Shown one piece after another: positions 6,245 through 7,780 of a stretch of DNA of 7,780 nucleotides. Source of the stretch: Lentisphaerota bacterium (GTDB lineage: Bacteria > Verrucomicrobiota > Kiritimatiellia > RFP12 > UBA1067). Location of the stretch: positions 1-7,780 of the forward strand of contig SUVZ01000166.1 in assembly GCA_015061765.1 (NCBI GenBank), given 5' to 3'. Made by a program: the position numbers and the translations under genes. Position 1 is the first letter of the stretch; every line of letters starts with the position of its first letter. The notes beneath the pieces were generated by a model. It ran no database searches, was not told where the DNA came from, and saw nothing but the letters and a program-made list of their open reading frames with translations.

Positions 6245-6249
6245 CCCCC
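6245..6249 (-). promoter_or_regulatory. Ribosome binding site of the adaptor gene
   Basis: GGGGG (followed by TG) on the minus strand, 9 nt before the ATG at 6235. It can pair with CCUCC of the 16S tail using one G-U wobble. It lies in the 28-nt gap after the channel gene and supports 6235 as the start. Confidence 0.45.
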
Positions 6250-6263
6250 AAAAGAAATGAAAG

Positions 6264-7780
6264 CTATCTCCAGGTCCCGTCACGCCGTATCTCCAGACCT
6301 CCCATCGCGCAACGGAGCTCAAGATCGCTCGTCCACCAGTCGATGACCGCGGAGCAGAGCGCGTTGCGCGCCGAAAGAAGCGCGGATTCGGCCTCGAGGA
6401 TGTCGCGCATGGAGCTCCGTCCCGACTGCATGAACAGATCGTTCGCCTCGACGCGCATGCACGCAGTCCTGTACGCCTCGACCTTGTTTCCGTAGAGAGC
6501 GCGCATGGCGACAAGATCCCGGTACCCGGCACGCACCTCGTTCTTGACATTGTCCTCGCTCTCCGTGTATTCTCGGATGGCCTGGTCGCGGGACACAAGC
6601 GCCTGCCTGTACTGATTGCGTTCGCGGCGGCGGTCCCACGGCATGGAGAACTTGATTTTGGCGCGTGTATCGGTGGAATCCTGAACCGTATCACGTTTAG
6701 GATCACCGCCGTGGCGGTTGCCGTTGTACGAAGCGCCGCCCTCGACCGTCAGATCCGCACGCAGAGCGTCCGCCTTGATCTTCACCTGCCGATCCGCATC
6801 CTCCGACTCGCCGCGGACAACCGCCAGGTCGCGGCGGCTGCGCACCGCAGAGATGAGAGCCTCGGACTCCATAGGATAGTTTGCGAGCGCGTCGTCCGTC
6901 GCGGCGGCCAGGGATTCCATGCGCGCCTCAAGGGCGCGCAGTTCCTCTGCCCGCAATTCTATCGGGGTCTCCGGCGGAAGGCCTAGCGTGATCTTGAAAT
7001 TGTCCAAGGCATCCTGATAGCTCTGCTTGGTGGTGATCATGGTCTGCCTGGCGTTGAGAAGATCCGTCTTCGCCTGGTCGGTCTGGATGCGATCCATGCG
7101 GCCGGCCTCGAACATCATCTCCGCGCGGGAGTAGTTCTGCTCAAGGCGCTTCACGTTGTCGCCGGAGTTCAAGTGGTTCTGGTAGTATTTCAGCACGTTG
7201 AAATAGGCTTTCGCAAGAGACAGCGCGAACGTCTGCCGATAGCGCTCGAACGTCCAGATCGAATAGACGAGATTGCGCTCAGCCTGCGTGAGAGGCTCGC
7301 GCACGATGTCGCGCCCGGCGCCGCGCATCAGCGGGATGGACATAGTGATGTCGCCGGTCCACGCGAAGCTGTGCCAGTCGTCGCGGATCATCTTCGCTAT
7401 GTCGACGGCGGCATTGCCCGTCATCACGGCGCCCTGCTCGAACTTCCGCCTTGCGAGGCTCGAATCGCCGCCCGCCGAGACGGCCTCCCTGACTATCTCG
7501 GGTTCGCCAGACAGAGCCCCCAGTATCATGCCCGAAAACGTGGTGGAGAAGGCGTACTCCTCGGAATCCAGCGAGAGCGCACGGACGAAAACCGTCTCCT
7601 TGTGCCTGCGGAACTGGCGGTTGTTCTTCGCCCCCACGCGCAATGCGTCGTCAAGGGAAAGCCGGACGATTCCGTTCGTGTCCGGAACGAGCGGAGCGAT
7701 CGGATCTCCCTCGTAGGCTATGCCGAAGATGTTCGTGACGCCCATCGCCTTCTCCCACGCGGCGATGGCGAGCCGGACAC
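6264..7780 (-). CDS. TolC-like outer-membrane efflux channel (5' end outside window)
   Basis: Outer-membrane factor of a tripartite exporter, forming a trimeric beta-barrel and alpha-barrel conduit that docks with the adaptor encoded next. About 504 residues are visible. Numbered from the Met codon at 7745: RLSLDDALRVGAKNN (28-42) matches the OEP opening motif; SLAKAYFNVLKYYQNHL (176-192) through NYSRAEMMFEAGRMDRIQ (204-221) and TDLLNARQTMITTKQSYQDA (227-246) form the first long helical pair, ending in FKITLGLPP (250-258). DADRQVKIKADALRADLTVEGG (316-337) begins the second repeat, whose helices run to about 475. The reading frame continues without a stop to the window edge. The Met at 7745 has a GGGAG just upstream, but the following MGVTNIFGIAYEGDP is not a signal peptide, so the true start is probably beyond 7780. 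I recall similar extended N-termini before the OEP domain in PVC-group homologues. Substrate unknown. Confidence 0.9.
   Translation of the reverse strand, partial: VRLAIAAWEKAMGVTNIFGIAYEGDPIAPLVPDTNGIVRLSLDDALRVGAKNNRQFRRHKETVFVRALSLDSEEYAFSTTFSGMILGALSGEPEIVREAVSAGGDSSLARRKFEQGAVMTGNAAVDIAKMIRDDWHSFAWTGDITMSIPLMRGAGRDIVREPLTQAERNLVYSIWTFERYRQTFALSLAKAYFNVLKYYQNHLNSGDNVKRLEQNYSRAEMMFEAGRMDRIQTDQAKTDLLNARQTMITTKQSYQDALDNFKITLGLPPETPIELRAEELRALEARMESLAAATDDALANYPMESEALISAVRSRRDLAVVRGESEDADRQVKIKADALRADLTVEGGASYNGNRHGGDPKRDTVQDSTDTRAKIKFSMPWDRRRERNQYRQALVSRDQAIREYTESEDNVKNEVRAGYRDLVAMRALYGNKVEAYRTACMRVEANDLFMQSGRSSMRDILEAESALLSARNALCSAVIDWWTSDLELRCAMGGLEIRRDGTWR

Noticed and set aside
6236..6706. 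157-codon upstream extension of the adaptor reading frame
   Set aside because: It overlaps the channel gene in another frame, is Arg/Ser/Pro-rich, and would bury the membrane anchor in the middle of the protein. The ATG at 6235 has its own ribosome site.
1..7780. tRNA or rRNA genes, CRISPR arrays, insertion sequences, attachment sites
   Set aside because: I saw no repeat-spacer pattern, transposase or terminal inverted repeats, nor cloverleaf or rRNA motifs on either strand by eye; coding sequence fills almost the whole window.

Overview
All supported genes lie on the minus strand and are packed into what looks like one operon or a closely coupled gene cluster. Gaps are 15-60 nt, one pair overlaps by 29 nt, and I see no convincing internal terminator. 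LpxA, an LptF/LptG-type permease and TolB imply a diderm, LPS-making bacterium of moderately high GC. The styles of the outer-membrane channel, the long-hairpin adaptor and LpxA resemble those I know from the PVC group (Verrucomicrobiota, Kiritimatiellota, Lentisphaerota). This taxonomic placement is a low-to-moderate confidence inference from recall of family features, not a computed result.

In transcription order (right to left): a TolC-like outer-membrane efflux channel whose 5' end is off the window (6264-7780); a membrane-anchored periplasmic adaptor of the MacA/HlyD class (4733-6235); a MacB/LolD-type ABC ATPase (4078-4761); an OppF/DppF-type ABC ATPase (3257-4024); an LptF/LptG-family LPS-export permease (2105-3220); lpxA, the first enzyme of lipid A synthesis (1305-2087); tolB (87-1250); and the first 20 codons of a secreted protein (1-60).

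The first three genes look like a tripartite exporter (channel, adaptor, ATPase), but the MacB/FtsX-like permease expected beside the ATPase is absent here. It may lie upstream of the channel gene or elsewhere. The OppF-type ATPase also stands alone, with no binding protein or permease partner in view. The downstream half concerns the outer membrane: lipid A synthesis (LpxA), LPS extraction to the Lpt bridge (LptF/G) and envelope integrity (TolB).

Five genes share a Shine-Dalgarno core placed 9 nt from the ATG, which helped choose starts; lptF and the OppF-type gene lack a good one. The window is mostly recognisable families. The points most worth a second look are the missing permease, the lone OppF ATPase, a cysteine cluster in the adaptor, a shortened TolB N-terminal domain, and a post-tolB gene with a signal-peptidase-I rather than lipoprotein leader. 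I did not find a clearly new system.
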